Origin: Anaerolineae bacterium
Lineage (GTDB): Bacteria > Chloroflexota > Anaerolineae > Anaerolineales > Anaerolineaceae
DNA: 64,000 nt
Direction of reading: 5' to 3'
Assembly (NCBI GenBank): GCA_013314735.1
Contig: JABUFD010000001.1
Location: 806,001 to 870,000 of the forward strand
Shown here: piece after piece, positions 17,980-25,773 of the stretch
Layout of the letters: every line of letters starts with the position of its first letter
Numbering within the stretch: the stretch's first letter is position 1
The notes under the pieces: generated by a model
Database searches by the model: none
Told to the model about the DNA's origin: nothing
The model's input: only the letters and a program-made list of their open reading frames with translations
Translations under genes and position numbers: made by a program

Positions 17980-18828
17980 TCAGTGTTTATTTGCCGATTT
18001 AATGGAACTCTTGGAGCGGGTTTCCTGCAATTCGTAATCCGGAAGGCGGTGATGAATAAAGTCAAGCGACAATTCAATCACTTCGCGGGCTTCATCGGGT
18101 GTGGTTGTGCCGATGGTAACCATGTCCTGTTCACGGATGGTGTTCCACACATAACCGAGACCGACCACAGGCATCAGTCGACCGGCGGCAAGGGGTTTAA
18201 TGGTGATGACGGGCTTTTTTGCCTGGTGGATGACACGCATGATCCAATCCACTTCAACCTGCATCAAGAAGCCAGCGGCATTGTAAATCTGGATGTAGGT
18301 TTCCACGTCTGCCCCGCACTCATCGGCGATCTGGACGCTTTCAGGCATGTGAGTGGACAGTCCTGGAATCATACCGCGGTCACGGATCATACGGGTATAT
18401 TTATCAAGATCACGGAAATTGCGGTGGAGGCGGTCAATTAAAACATCGGTCATTGCCTGGTGGGGGAAACAAAAAGTCGCACCCAATTTCTGACAATCAT
18501 CAAAAACCTTTTCAGCAGGTTCGAAAGGCGAACCGTTCGGCATAACATCATAGAGGGGAGTGAGGATCAGGATTCCTTTCCGTCCGGTGCGGTCTTGCGC
18601 ATCTTTGACGGCATCAGCGATGAGCGGGGAATAAGGGCACATGACGGTGTCTACGCCATATTGAAAGAAGGTGGTGATGATCTCGGCGATGCGCTTGCGG
18701 TCCTGGTACGATTTGATGAAGTTGTCCTTGGCTTTACTGGTGTGCGAATAGCCAAGGAACCAGTTGGTGCCGATGATCAACCGGGAAACAGATACGCCGC
18801 CCACCGTGGTTCGCGGAAATTCATTCAT
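17980..18828 (-). CDS. Aldo/keto reductase-like TIM-barrel protein of a sugar operon
   Basis: A 282-residue protein starting MNEFPRTTVGGVSVSRLIIG, which resembles the first strand of aldo/keto reductases. It lacks the usual DTAxxYG with catalytic Tyr; the equivalent place reads YGVDTVMCPYSP. Later parts (KPVITIKPLAAGR, then TIGTTTPDEAREVIE) resemble the cofactor-side strands of AKRs. I therefore call it AKR-like with uncertain activity. ATG 18828 has AAGGAG 7 nt upstream; the longer frame to 19002 has none. It lies between the isomerase-like gene and xylulokinase, which suggests a step on the same sugar or polyol. Confidence 0.65.
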   Translation of the reverse strand: MNEFPRTTVGGVSVSRLIIGTNWFLGYSHTSKAKDNFIKSYQDRKRIAEIITTFFQYGVDTVMCPYSPLIADAVKDAQDRTGRKGILILTPLYDVMPNGSPFEPAEKVFDDCQKLGATFCFPHQAMTDVLIDRLHRNFRDLDKYTRMIRDRGMIPGLSTHMPESVQIADECGADVETYIQIYNAAGFLMQVEVDWIMRVIHQAKKPVITIKPLAAGRLMPVVGLGYVWNTIREQDMVTIGTTTPDEAREVIELSLDFIHHRLPDYELQETRSKSSIKSANKH

Positions 18829-19061
18829 AAGTGACTCCTTTTCGTCCTGGTTGGAAAAATGGGTGACCTTTATTTTAACCGAATTTGGCGATTCTTGAGT
18901 AAATGAACAGTCTAACTGTGACCTGGGCGGGTGTTGAGAGATGGGATTTATTTTCTGATAAAAAGAATGCGTATAGTCATAATTTGCTTGCAGTATGAGC
19001 AATTTTAGTTTTTATTTGTTTGTTTCTCCCTCTGTCATGGCTCTGAACCATGGAGGGTTTG

Positions 19062-19835
19062 TTATTGGTCACAGGTGTTAAAAGCAACCTGGAGTGATTC
19101 CAGGTAATTCCTCCGAGGGCGGAATTCGTGACCGACATAGCGGTCGTATCCCTGATCGGACAGCGCTTTGCAAATCCCTTTGTAATTAAGTTCCTGGTGA
19201 TCATCAAAGTCAAACCTGCCAGGGACTCCGGCGGTATGGATGTGGCCGACCCATTGGAGGTTGTTTACCAGGTTTGTAATTATGTTTCCTTCCATGATCT
19301 GCATATGGTAAATGTCAAACAATACTTTCACATTGGAACTGTTGACCGATTTCACTACCTCAAATCCCCAATCACTGTGGTCACAATCATATCCTGGATG
19401 ATCAACAAGCGAATTCAGCAGTTCCAGGTTCAGGTTGATCTCCAGTTGTTCGGCATGGGGAGTAAGGTCAGTAAGGCAGCGAATGCAATTATCGAGCGCT
19501 TCCTGGCGGGGTTGGTCAGGGTTGCGGTTACCACTGAAACAGATGATACCTGGAATATGGTACTGATGCGCTAATTCAAGTGATCGCATCAGTTCATCTT
19601 TGATTCGGGGATGGTTTTCGCGGCGATTCATCCCTTCCGCAATGCTTTCATGTCCGGTGAAGCTTGCGATGACGAGGTGATGCGCCTGGCAGAGTGACCA
19701 AATTTCATCGATATGCTCGGGGAACTGCCAGAATTCGACAGCAGCGAAACCGAGATGCGCTGCCTGTGCGAAAAATTCCTGGTTGGATATACTTTCCGGC
19801 TTCAAAATCGGTACACACACCGACTGTTTGATCAT
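19062..19835 (-). CDS. Sugar phosphate isomerase/epimerase family protein (hydroxypyruvate isomerase-like)
   Basis: A 257-residue xylose-isomerase-like TIM-barrel protein. Metal-ligand-type residues sit at the expected strands: ELLNS (Glu), VLFDIYHMQIMEGN (Asp and His), GHIHTAGVPGR (His) and GHEFRPRR (Glu). This pattern is shared by hydroxypyruvate isomerases and ketose 3-epimerases. ATG 19835 follows AAGGAG with 6-nt spacing, the same style of site as the next gene. With the AKR-like protein and xylulokinase downstream, a plausible role is ketose isomerisation or epimerisation supplying xylulose; this is inference. A 233-base gap separates it from the next gene. Confidence 0.75.
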   Translation of the reverse strand: MIKQSVCVPILKPESISNQEFFAQAAHLGFAAVEFWQFPEHIDEIWSLCQAHHLVIASFTGHESIAEGMNRRENHPRIKDELMRSLELAHQYHIPGIICFSGNRNPDQPRQEALDNCIRCLTDLTPHAEQLEINLNLELLNSLVDHPGYDCDHSDWGFEVVKSVNSSNVKVLFDIYHMQIMEGNIITNLVNNLQWVGHIHTAGVPGRFDFDDHQELNYKGICKALSDQGYDRYVGHEFRPRRNYLESLQVAFNTCDQ

Positions 19836-19918
19836 GGTTGACTCCTTGCGAAAATGTTTTCCGAATAACAAAGGAAACTTGCTATATGCCAGTTCCCTTT
19901 GTTGGAAATGAGTTTGGT

Positions 19919-20761
19919 CTATTCTTTAAAGAATTGGGCGCAAACGGCGCCTGGGCCGGCATGCACCATGATGGCCGGGGGTAGATTGTAAATGGGGATT
20001 GCTGGCAGCTGTAAACAGGCAGCAAATTCCTCGGCCAGAGAGGTGGCCAAAGGGAGGGCATTGGCATGGCACAGGGTCAGGTGTCCGTTACTGGAGCGGG
20101 GGTATTGATCCATTACCAATTCCTTCAACCTTGCGATGGCTTTTTTCTGGGTTCGCTGGCTCTCCACCGGTGCAATGCTCCCCTCTGAAATGCCTAGAAT
20201 TGGCTTGATTTCGAGAACACTGCCTATGAGTGCTTTGGCGGTGCCAATCCGCCCATTCTTGTGAAGATACTCCAGTGTATCAACGACAAAATATGAAACC
20301 TGGCGTTCTCGCAACGATGCCAAACCTGAAAGAATCTCATCAGCCGACATACCCTGTTTTGCCCAATCGATCGCGATCCGGGTCATACTGCCCTGGATAG
20401 GCCCGATGCCCTGGGTGTCGAACAGGCGGACATCCGCCTGGGGAAATTCCTGCCGTGCCACTGTTGCCGCCCGTAGGGTTCCTGACATTTTCTCGGATGG
20501 TAAAATGATGATCAGTGTCTGGTCCTGATCAATTGCCTCCTGGTAAACTGGATGGTAAAGTGCCGGGGGTGGAGCAGATGTTTTTGGCAACACTGATGCT
20601 GCTTTTAACTTCTCCAGGAACTGTTCATGGGTGATCTCATGGTCGTCACGGTAACTTTGTTCGCCTTCAAAAATGACAATTTGGGGCAAGAGGGGGATGC
20701 CCATTTCAGCAGCTTCCGCAGGAGTAATACATGAGAGGGTGTCCGAAATGATCTTAATCAT
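19919..20761 (-). CDS. DegV family fatty-acid-binding protein
   Basis: A 280-residue DegV/EDD protein. It starts MIKIISDTLSCITPAEA, which corresponds to the usual DST/DSTxDL motif, followed by SAPPPALY (TSQP-type lipid loop), PSEKMSGTLRAA, FDTQGIGPIQG and VVDTLEYLHKNGRIG. DegV/FakB proteins hold a fatty acid for phosphorylation by FakA; no fakA is visible here. The start is ambiguous: ATG 20761, or TTG 20767 with a closer AAAGGA. It lies directly after the zinc-ribbon gene on the same strand. Confidence 0.87.
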   Translation of the reverse strand: MIKIISDTLSCITPAEAAEMGIPLLPQIVIFEGEQSYRDDHEITHEQFLEKLKAASVLPKTSAPPPALYHPVYQEAIDQDQTLIIILPSEKMSGTLRAATVARQEFPQADVRLFDTQGIGPIQGSMTRIAIDWAKQGMSADEILSGLASLRERQVSYFVVDTLEYLHKNGRIGTAKALIGSVLEIKPILGISEGSIAPVESQRTQKKAIARLKELVMDQYPRSSNGHLTLCHANALPLATSLAEEFAACLQLPAIPIYNLPPAIMVHAGPGAVCAQFFKE

Positions 20762-20790
20762 CAGCAATCTAATCCTTTCGAGGTTGGAGT

Positions 20791-21396
20791 TTAACCAAGG
20801 GGGTTTTTACAATTGGGGCAATACTGATAGCGGTCTGCGGCAGAGGTGACAAACCCGCAGAATCGGCATGTGGTTGGTTGAACTTCTCCCAATGGAGCGC
20901 CGCAGGCAATGCAATGGGATTCACCCGTTTTCACTGCTGTCCCGCAAAACTCACATGTCACGCGCCGGATTTTCTCACTGAGCTGTGTGCCAGCGCCGGC
21001 GAGACGGGCGCGGTTGTCGATCACCGACCATACATTATCGACAATTTGTAATGATTCGATATCCTGGGCGAGGTCATCAAGGCGTGATAACAGGTTTAGG
21101 GGGTTCAATACGGTGGAGATTGCCGTTACGCCCATACTGGCAGCCACACCGAGCCACTTTTGTTTGTCAACACTGACCATAACTCCATCATCAACATCAT
21201 TCAAGTTGACGGTTAGCGCAGTCTGCCCTCCGCTGCGAAGTGCACGCTGGGTAGTGATTTGGAGGACTATTTTATTGGGCTTACCGAAGGTTTGTACCAT
21301 GAAATTTCCGCGGTGAAATTCCGATTTCAATGCCCTCGCAAGATCGACTGCTTTTATATTTCCGTGATAGATTCTGGTGCTGATATTGTTTTGCAT
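20791..21396 (-). CDS. Zinc-ribbon protein of unknown function
   Basis: A 201-residue protein. Residues about 1-135 form an unrecognised globular domain with a LGVAASMGVTAISTVLNPLNLL hydrophobic part. The C-terminus has two zinc ribbons: CEFCGTAVKTGESHCIACG and CRFCGFVTSAADRYQYCPNC. No catalytic motif is seen. The start is 25 bases from the start of the divergent SH3-domain gene, and a -10-like TATAAC ends 8 bases upstream of the ATG, so its mRNA may be leaderless. Confidence 0.75.
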   Translation of the reverse strand: MQNNISTRIYHGNIKAVDLARALKSEFHRGNFMVQTFGKPNKIVLQITTQRALRSGGQTALTVNLNDVDDGVMVSVDKQKWLGVAASMGVTAISTVLNPLNLLSRLDDLAQDIESLQIVDNVWSVIDNRARLAGAGTQLSEKIRRVTCEFCGTAVKTGESHCIACGAPLGEVQPTTCRFCGFVTSAADRYQYCPNCKNPLG

Positions 21397-21403
21397 TTTT
21401 TCC

Positions 21404-21411
21404 GTTATAAT
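21404..21411. promoter_or_regulatory. Shared divergent -10 element
   Basis: The octamer gttataat contains TATAAT on the plus strand (21406-21411) and TATAAC on the minus strand (21409-21404). It is the only promoter-like motif in the 24-base gap between two divergent start codons. No convincing -35 box is seen on either side. The spacing would make both transcripts start at or very near their ATG. Confidence 0.45.
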
Positions 21412-21420
21412 TCGTAGACT

Positions 21421-22053
21421 ATGAACAAGCAACAAAGGAACAAAAACCTCAGGAATCTGAAAGTTATTATACTACTTGTATTTACGAGTTTATTCCTGCT
21501 TAAGGTGCAAAATGCAGCTGCACAACAAACAACACCTCCAGTACCGACGGTTACCGGAACTCCACCTGGACCATTTATCCGGGTGAAAGCAGCAGGACAG
21601 GATCAAATCAATGTGCGTTCCGGGCCAGATTCCACCGTATATCCTGTTATCGGTGTCCTGTTGGTGGGGCAGGAAATGCCCGCCAAGGGAATCACGCAAG
21701 GAGGCGATTGGGTCCTGATCCAATACCCGGGGGTGCAGGGCGGCGAAGGATGGGTGTACAGTACATATGTGGATTTGATCGGTGGGAATGTTCCCATCGT
21801 CCAACCGCCATCTACACCTACCCCCCAATATACGCCCACGATTGATCCTACCCTGGCAGCCCAGTTTGCCTTCACGACCGAACCAACACGCCTTCCAACC
21901 TACACGCCAGCTCCACCGGTGGTGATTCCAACATTCGAGGACGTGAAACCGGTAACGCTGGTGGATATCGGTGTTCCGATGGGTTTAATCATTGTTGTGG
22001 TTGGGATCGTTGGTATTTTGCTGGCCCTGGTGGCATTCATACAAAGGCGGTAA
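21421..22053 (+). CDS. Membrane-anchored bacterial SH3-domain protein
   Basis: A 210-residue exported protein. It has an N-terminal signal/anchor (VIILLVFTSLFLL), then a bacterial SH3 domain (about 50-122) with INVRSGPDSTVYPVIGVL and GEGWVYSTYVDL, a Pro/Thr linker, and a C-terminal membrane helix (LIIVVVGIVGILLALVAF) ending in QRR. SH3b domains usually bind cell-wall peptides. There is no Shine-Dalgarno sequence before the ATG. smpB follows 7 bases later and probably shares the transcript. Confidence 0.82.
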   Translation: MNKQQRNKNLRNLKVIILLVFTSLFLLKVQNAAAQQTTPPVPTVTGTPPGPFIRVKAAGQDQINVRSGPDSTVYPVIGVLLVGQEMPAKGITQGGDWVLIQYPGVQGGEGWVYSTYVDLIGGNVPIVQPPSTPTPQYTPTIDPTLAAQFAFTTEPTRLPTYTPAPPVVIPTFEDVKPVTLVDIGVPMGLIIVVVGIVGILLALVAFIQRR

Positions 22054-22060
22054 AGGGATA

Positions 22061-22507
22061 ATGGGCGTAAAAATCGTTGCAACAAATCGCAAAGCGCGTT
22101 TTGAATATTTTTTGATTGAGCACTTTGAGGCAGGGCTGGAATTAAAAGGGAGCGAGATAAAATCGATCCGCGCTGGCCAGGCATCATTGGCCGAAGCCTA
22201 TGTACAGGTGGATGGCCGGCAGGCATGGCTGGTCAACGCCCATATCGCACCGTATGAGGAAGCCAACCGTTTCAACCATGATCCCAAGCGGATGCGGCGT
22301 TTATTGCTTCACAAAAAAGAAATCCGCCAGTTGTGGGACGATGTTCGGAAAAAGGGAATGACCATCGTCCCTGTCAGCATTTACTTGAAAGATGGAAGGG
22401 CTAAACTGGAGATCGCACTGGCGAAGGGGAAGAAGCTCTACGACAAGCGGCAGGATATCCAGAAACGTGACATGGAACGCGAGATGGGGCGAAGAAACCG
22501 GTACTGA
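22061..22507 (+). CDS. smpB: SsrA-binding protein SmpB
   Basis: A 148-residue SmpB, the RNA-binding partner that delivers tmRNA to stalled ribosomes. Motifs: KIVATNRKARFEYFLIEHFE, AGLELKGSEIKSIRAGQASL, LHKKEIRQLW and ALAKGKKLYDKRQDIQKRD with the basic C-terminal tail. ATG 22061 is preceded by AAAGGGA and is the family start; the frame from 21992 would overlap the SH3 gene. The tmRNA gene itself is at 49520 in this window. Confidence 0.96.
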   Translation: MGVKIVATNRKARFEYFLIEHFEAGLELKGSEIKSIRAGQASLAEAYVQVDGRQAWLVNAHIAPYEEANRFNHDPKRMRRLLLHKKEIRQLWDDVRKKGMTIVPVSIYLKDGRAKLEIALAKGKKLYDKRQDIQKRDMEREMGRRNRY

Positions 22508-22526
22508 TTTGGTTTTCAGGTGCCGA

Positions 22527-23519
22527 TCAATCCGGCAGCATTCCTTGATAACGTTTGATTAATTGGTCAATCAGTGCGTTGTATTCGGGGTTGATCACTT
22601 TTCTGGAGGGATCATCATCGAACCAATGGATGATCTCGCGTGCTCCCTGGGAAAACGGAATAGTGGCCTGGTAGCCAGGGACCACCCGTTTAATCTTGCT
22701 GTTATCAAATATGCAGGAATGGGTTTTTTCTCCCAACAGTCCATCCCCCCAATTCTTCTCAAAAGCGGCGATGATCTCTGAAGGGATATGAACGATATTC
22801 GGTTCAACCCCGGCCGCATGCGCCAGGATTGTGAAAATCTGGTTCCACGTCAATACTTCATCGGATGTGATATGAAAGATTTCACCCAGGGCGCGCTCGT
22901 TACCCAACAAGCCGACAAAGCCTTTTGCAAAGTCAGCAGCGTGGGTGAGTGTCCAGAGTGAAGTGCCGTCTCCGGGTATCACGACCTGTAATCCACACCG
23001 CATCCTGTCTATATCGGTGTAGCGTCCATGTAGAGGCAGCCGGGTTTGGTCATAGGTATGCGCCGGGCGGACAATGGTGAAGGGGAAATGGGTTTTACGC
23101 CAGTGTTTGATAATCAGTTCTTCACAGGCGATTTTCTGCTTCGCATAGTCCCAAACGGGGTTATCCAGCAGGGTGGATTCCGTGATCGGAAGGTGGCTGA
23201 GTGGTTTCTTATACGCTGCCACGGTACTGATGAATATATATTGTCCAGTCTTGCCAGCGAACATATCCAGGTCACGCTGGACATCCTGGGGGGTATAGGC
23301 AATCCAATCGACAACGACGTCGAATTTCCTGTTACCCAATATGGACAGAATATGGCCTGGATCATGGATATCGCCGTGAATCTGATTAATGCCAGCAGGA
23401 ATCGACCGCATTTGGGTGGTTCCCCGGTTCAACAAGGTGACATCGATACCCATTTGATGGGCCAGGATAGTGGAGGAGGCACTGATCGTTCCCGTTCCAC
23501 CGATAAATAAAACCTTCAT
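22527..23519 (-). CDS. NAD-dependent epimerase/dehydratase family protein
   Basis: A 330-residue extended-SDR protein. The Rossmann start is MKVLFIGGTGTISASSTI with a GGTGxIS loop. FISTVAAYKKP stands where the catalytic Ser/Thr lies, and YAKQK supplies the YxxxK pair. IVRPAHTYDQTRLP and DFAKGFVGLLGN are sugar-nucleotide epimerase-like. The substrate is unknown. ATG 23519 has AGGAG 5 nt upstream. It is convergent with smpB and lies downstream of the terminator of the corrinoid transporter operon. Confidence 0.82.
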   Translation of the reverse strand: MKVLFIGGTGTISASSTILAHQMGIDVTLLNRGTTQMRSIPAGINQIHGDIHDPGHILSILGNRKFDVVVDWIAYTPQDVQRDLDMFAGKTGQYIFISTVAAYKKPLSHLPITESTLLDNPVWDYAKQKIACEELIIKHWRKTHFPFTIVRPAHTYDQTRLPLHGRYTDIDRMRCGLQVVIPGDGTSLWTLTHAADFAKGFVGLLGNERALGEIFHITSDEVLTWNQIFTILAHAAGVEPNIVHIPSEIIAAFEKNWGDGLLGEKTHSCIFDNSKIKRVVPGYQATIPFSQGAREIIHWFDDDPSRKVINPEYNALIDQLIKRYQGMLPD

Positions 23520-23603
23520 TTCCGCTCCTGTCTTGTGACATGTGTGTTGGTACAAGTTCATTATACGATGAATGATATCTGATTAACATGTGGATCACTA
23601 CGA

Positions 23604-23637
23604 TGAAAAAGCCAGCATTACTCAGCTGGCTTTTTCA
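23604..23637 (-). terminator. Terminator of the corrinoid ABC transporter operon
   Basis: A 13-bp perfect stem (tgaaaaagccagc with its complement) with an 8-base loop; the arm supplies a TTTTT tract on either strand. It lies 24 bases past the stop of the ATPase gene, read on the minus strand. Confidence 0.85.
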
Positions 23638-23660
23638 TGAAACTGGGAGCTAACCAGTAG

Positions 23661-24683
23661 TTATATGTTCTTGCAAAAGGCAATCAATTGGGCGATGCTG
23701 GAAAAGTTTTGTTTGTTTCTTTCACAGCCGGAGAGTTCCCATGTATATTCATTGCCTTCATTTTTCACATAAACACAGTGGGGAGCACTTGGTGATTCAT
23801 CGACAATCCAACCGATCCTTTCAAAGGCATGTTGGGTCCAATGCCGGGCCAGCAGATCATCTCCAACAATGGATACATGGTTCCCCTGGTGCCCAGGAAT
23901 ATGAAAGCTTGCATTCAGGGGATCGAATTCGAATTTTCCAGATGGATTAAATGCCTGTTGATAACGCCCGGAAAGGATATGGTCTTCAGGTGCCCCATGT
24001 GAAAGTGAACCATCCTGATCCATCAAGAGGATGGTATCTGCCGTGTTCAATGCCAGCTCAAGGTCATGGGTGGAAAGGAGCACAGCGCAATTCTTTCGCA
24101 GAACCAGGGTCTTTAACATGTGAAGGATGTCAATGCGATGGGGAAAATCCAGAAAAGCGGTAGGCTCATCCAGAACCATCAGGATTGGTTCCTGGGCAAT
24201 TGCCCTGGCAATCATCACCTTTTGCCGCTCGCCGTCTGATAGCGTGTGAACCTGCCTGGAAGCGAGTGCGTTGGCATGTGTAAGGTCGAGTGCGTTGAAG
24301 ATTGCTTCTTTATCGTATGACTCCAATTTACCAAGCCAATTGGTGTAAGGATGCCTGCCCAGGCTGACCAGGTCAAAGACGGTCATATGATCGGTCTCAG
24401 GCGGTTCGGTTAGCACAATCGAGATTAATTTGGATAATTCCCTGGTGGGGATTGATTTCAGGGGAAGATCATGCAGCCAAATTTCCCCGGCCAATGGACG
24501 CTGTAAACCGATCAAGGTCCGGAGCAAGGTGGATTTTCCAGCCCCGTTGGGCCCAATCAAGCAGGTGAGAGTGCCCTGGTGGAATTCAAGGTCAATACCC
24601 GAAGCGATTGTGGTTTTAGCCGCATTTTTTTCGTGGTAGCCGACGGTCAGTCCGTGGGTGTGGAGAATGATTGGTGTGTTCAT
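23661..24683 (-). CDS. btuD: Corrinoid/iron-type ABC transporter ATP-binding protein with C-terminal extension
   Basis: A 340-residue ATPase of the FecE/BtuD class. Walker A is LIGPNGAGKSTLL, the signature is TLSDGERQKVMIARAIA, Walker B is PILMVLDEPTAFLD, and the switch His is in STHDLELAL. Family members are about 250-260 residues. Here some 90 additional residues follow (FEFDPLNASFHIPGHQG onward to the C-terminus), of unrecognised fold. The start ATG overlaps the permease stop (ATGA). The cobalamin riboswitch at the head of the operon makes B12 or a related corrinoid the probable cargo; the symbol is assigned on that basis. Confidence 0.85.
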   Translation of the reverse strand: MNTPIILHTHGLTVGYHEKNAAKTTIASGIDLEFHQGTLTCLIGPNGAGKSTLLRTLIGLQRPLAGEIWLHDLPLKSIPTRELSKLISIVLTEPPETDHMTVFDLVSLGRHPYTNWLGKLESYDKEAIFNALDLTHANALASRQVHTLSDGERQKVMIARAIAQEPILMVLDEPTAFLDFPHRIDILHMLKTLVLRKNCAVLLSTHDLELALNTADTILLMDQDGSLSHGAPEDHILSGRYQQAFNPSGKFEFDPLNASFHIPGHQGNHVSIVGDDLLARHWTQHAFERIGWIVDESPSAPHCVYVKNEGNEYTWELSGCERNKQNFSSIAQLIAFCKNI

Positions 24684-25717
24684 CGATTCCCCCTTTGACG
24701 ATGAAGCAGCACCCACAAAACCACCGGCACACCGATCAATGAGGTTACTACGTTAATTGGGAGAACCTGCTGGTGCCCAGGGAGCTGGGCGATGATGTCG
24801 GAAACGACAGCGATCAGTGCACCTAGAATGGTTACGGCGGGGATCAAAAATTTATGGTCGTTGCTGTCAAATATCATGCGGCTGATGTGCGGGACTGCTA
24901 TCCCAAGAAACCCGATCGGTCCACAGAAAGCTGTGGTGATGCCTGCCAATAATGACGAAGAGAGGATGGTCAGCATACGAGTATGCTTGATGTGCAACCC
25001 CATGCTTTGGGCGTAATGCTCTCCTAGAAGAAGTGCATTTAAAGACTTGGACAAGCCCATGGCAATAAGCAGGCCCAGCAGGATTACAGGGACGAAAATT
25101 CTGATCTGAGACCAGGTGACGCCGCCAAAACTGCCGAAAGTCCACGACAGGTAGGTATGAATTTTTTCCGGGAGAGAAAAGTAAATTAAAACAGAAACGA
25201 TGGCACTGGTTACATATCCGATCATTAAACCGATTAACAACATGGTGGTTGTGTTCCGGGCATTGCGGGAAACAAAAAGGACCAGAAATAGGACCAATGC
25301 CGATCCCAGACAAGCAGCCAGAGCAATGCTGAGGTCACCGAAAAAACCGATCCCTGCCAGTAACAAGGTTCCTGTGGTTCCTGTGGCGAGTACTACCAAT
25401 GAAACACCCAGGCTGGCGCCAGAGGAAATTCCCAAGATGTAAGGGTCTGCCAAGGGATTTTGAAACAAGGTTTGCATTTGCAAACCACTGACAGCGAGGG
25501 CAGCGCCTGCCAGTAAGGCAGTGATTACCTTTGGCAGGCGGAATTGGATAACAATATTGGTCCAGGTTGACTTTTCCCCTTCTCCTCCCAAAAGGATGGT
25601 GATGACATCATCGAAGGGTATTTTTACCGAACCCAGCGAAAGGCTGAGGATGATTGAAATCAGGCATCCAAACAGGATCACAAGGAGAAGCAGATGTCGG
25701 GCAGAATTTCTTTTCAT
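24680..25717 (-). CDS. btuC: FecCD-family ABC transporter permease (BtuC-like)
   Basis: A 345-residue permease with about ten membrane helices. Family motifs are RLPKVITALLAGAALAVSGLQMQTLFQNPLADPYILG, CGPIGFLGIAVPHISRM and LPINVVTSLIGVPVVL near the end (each read in shorter blocks). It forms the membrane channel of vitamin B12/siderophore importers. It follows the binding-protein gene after a 56-base gap holding a strong stem-loop, and overlaps the ATPase gene by four bases. Confidence 0.9.
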   Translation of the reverse strand: MKRNSARHLLLLVILFGCLISIILSLSLGSVKIPFDDVITILLGGEGEKSTWTNIVIQFRLPKVITALLAGAALAVSGLQMQTLFQNPLADPYILGISSGASLGVSLVVLATGTTGTLLLAGIGFFGDLSIALAACLGSALVLFLVLFVSRNARNTTTMLLIGLMIGYVTSAIVSVLIYFSLPEKIHTYLSWTFGSFGGVTWSQIRIFVPVILLGLLIAMGLSKSLNALLLGEHYAQSMGLHIKHTRMLTILSSSLLAGITTAFCGPIGFLGIAVPHISRMIFDSNDHKFLIPAVTILGALIAVVSDIIAQLPGHQQVLPINVVTSLIGVPVVLWVLLHRQRGNR

Positions 25718-25728
25718 AATTTTACGAT

Positions 25729-25761
25729 ACCAGACAGGATGCCAACCGCATCCTGTCTGGT
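25729..25761 (-). promoter_or_regulatory. Intercistronic stem-loop in the corrinoid transporter operon
   Basis: A perfect 14-bp inverted repeat (25729-25742 with 25748-25761) with a 5-base loop lies between the binding-protein and permease genes. On the minus strand no T-tract follows. It may act as an mRNA-stabilising or partial attenuating hairpin that raises the level of binding protein relative to permease. Confidence 0.6.
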
Positions 25762-25773
25762 GTTTATGATGGT

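Noticed and set aside
19020-19060. Imperfect inverted repeat around ccatg in the gap after the isomerase-like gene
   Set aside because: Pairing is short and interrupted and there is no T-tract.
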